This document shows, in pieces, positions 6,549-7,105 of a stretch of 7,105 nt of DNA. Position 1 is the stretch's first letter. Each line of letters starts with the position of its first letter. Location of the stretch: contig CAIUWU010000244.1 in assembly GCA_903902945.1 (NCBI GenBank), forward strand, positions 1-7,105, given 5' to 3'. This DNA is from an uncultured Pseudomonadota bacterium (lineage in GTDB: Bacteria; Pseudomonadota; Gammaproteobacteria; Methylococcales; Methylomonadaceae). The notes under the pieces were generated by a model. The model was not told the DNA's origin. It was given only the letters and a program-made list of their open reading frames with translations, and did no database searches. The translations under genes and the position numbers were made by a program.

Positions 6549-7105
6549 ATGAAAAAAAACTGCATTTATTTATGTTCACCGATTAACGCGCTGGTTGAAG
6601 GCATTTACGAAGAAAAAATACCGTTTACCGAAATCAAGCAGCATGGCGACTTTGGTCTGGGTACTTTCGATAATCTGGATGGCGAAATGATCATGCTGGA
6701 TGGCAATATTTATCAGATGACTGCCGACGGTAAAGTCACTCTGGTAGACGAAAACACTTTAACCCCGTTTTCCTGCGTGACTTTTTATCAGCCGCTGACC
6801 GAAGATGAAACCAGTGACGCGCTGGACTATCCAACATTTCTGCAATGGCTGGAAAGCCTGCTGCCTTCGCGCAATATTTTTTATGCAATCCGCATTGAAG
6901 GCCAGTTTGACTATGTCAAAGTGCGCTCGGTGCCCAAAACTGAAAACTACAAACCACTGGTCGAAGTCGCTGAATCACAACCGGAATTTGAATTTACCGA
7001 CATCAACGGCACACTGGCCGGCTTTTACACTCCGTCATACATGGCTTCTGTCAGTGTGCCGGGCTTACACTTGCATTTCATTTCTGCCGACTGCCAGCAT
7101 GGCGG
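6549..7105 (+). CDS. budA: Alpha-acetolactate decarboxylase (3' end cut by window edge)
   Basis: Converts 2-acetolactate to acetoin and CO2, diverting pyruvate-derived carbon from valine/leucine synthesis into neutral products. The 185 codons present match the family: HGDFGLGTFDNLDGEMIMLDG at 32-52 (split as HGDFGLGTF and GEM, with conserved Glu46), FYAIRIEGQFDYVKVRSVP at 111-129 with a conserved Arg126, and GFYTPSYM at 158-165. PGLHLHF follows, with zinc ligands His174 and His176. The third zinc His, normally in a GGHVLD motif, falls just beyond the window. Start ATG at 6549 gives a cytoplasmic protein without a signal peptide, and the ribosome site is weak. The gene follows carbonic anhydrase by 44 bp and probably shares its transcript. 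No acetolactate synthase or LysR-type regulator is visible, unlike classical bud operons; they may lie to the right. The symbol budA (alsD in Bacillus) rests on family identity only. Confidence 0.95.
   Translation, partial: MKKNCIYLCSPINALVEGIYEEKIPFTEIKQHGDFGLGTFDNLDGEMIMLDGNIYQMTADGKVTLVDENTLTPFSCVTFYQPLTEDETSDALDYPTFLQWLESLLPSRNIFYAIRIEGQFDYVKVRSVPKTENYKPLVEVAESQPEFEFTDINGTLAGFYTPSYMASVSVPGLHLHFISADCQHG

Overview
The window is an ordinary chromosomal stretch of a Gram-negative bacterium with moderate GC (about half by eye). The gene families (HAMP hybrid histidine kinase, SpoIIE-type phosphatase, CheY-like receiver, ClC transporter with CBS pair, beta-carbonic anhydrase, acetolactate decarboxylase) and the codon style suggest a gammaproteobacterium. 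An environmental or methylotrophic lineage is a guess only. There is no rRNA, tRNA, IS element, CRISPR array or phage gene.

Left part (1-3829), signalling. A membrane hybrid histidine kinase, cut at its 5' end by the window edge, ends in one intact receiver and one short receiver-like tail without a phosphoacceptor Asp. Two bases after its stop comes a cytoplasmic GAF plus SpoIIE/PP2C serine phosphatase (RsbU-like), so the two are almost certainly co-transcribed. A single-domain CheY-like response regulator points back at them on the minus strand, with only 9 bp between the two stop codons. This resembles a phosphorelay feeding a partner-switching phosphatase, but no STAS antagonist or anti-sigma kinase is visible here.

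Middle (3907-5614, minus), ion transport. A ClC-family chloride transporter with a C-terminal CBS pair carries a +1 frameshift at an A5-C-A4 tract (4189-4198, plus strand). Removing one base restores a continuous protein of about 568 residues. As given, the reading frame ends early at 4100 and the CBS part lies in another frame.

Right part (5797-7105, plus), CO2 and acetoin metabolism. A beta-carbonic anhydrase diverges from the ClC gene across a 182-bp intergenic region. It is followed after 44 bp by the first 185 codons of an alpha-acetolactate decarboxylase, cut by the right edge. The ClC transporter, carbonic anhydrase and a proton-consuming decarboxylase all touch proton, chloride or CO2 balance, so a shared pH or CO2 role is possible but is inference.

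I do not see a clearly new biological system. The points most worth checking are the ClC frameshift, the degenerate receiver tail of the kinase coupled to the phosphatase, and the possible pH/CO2 grouping.
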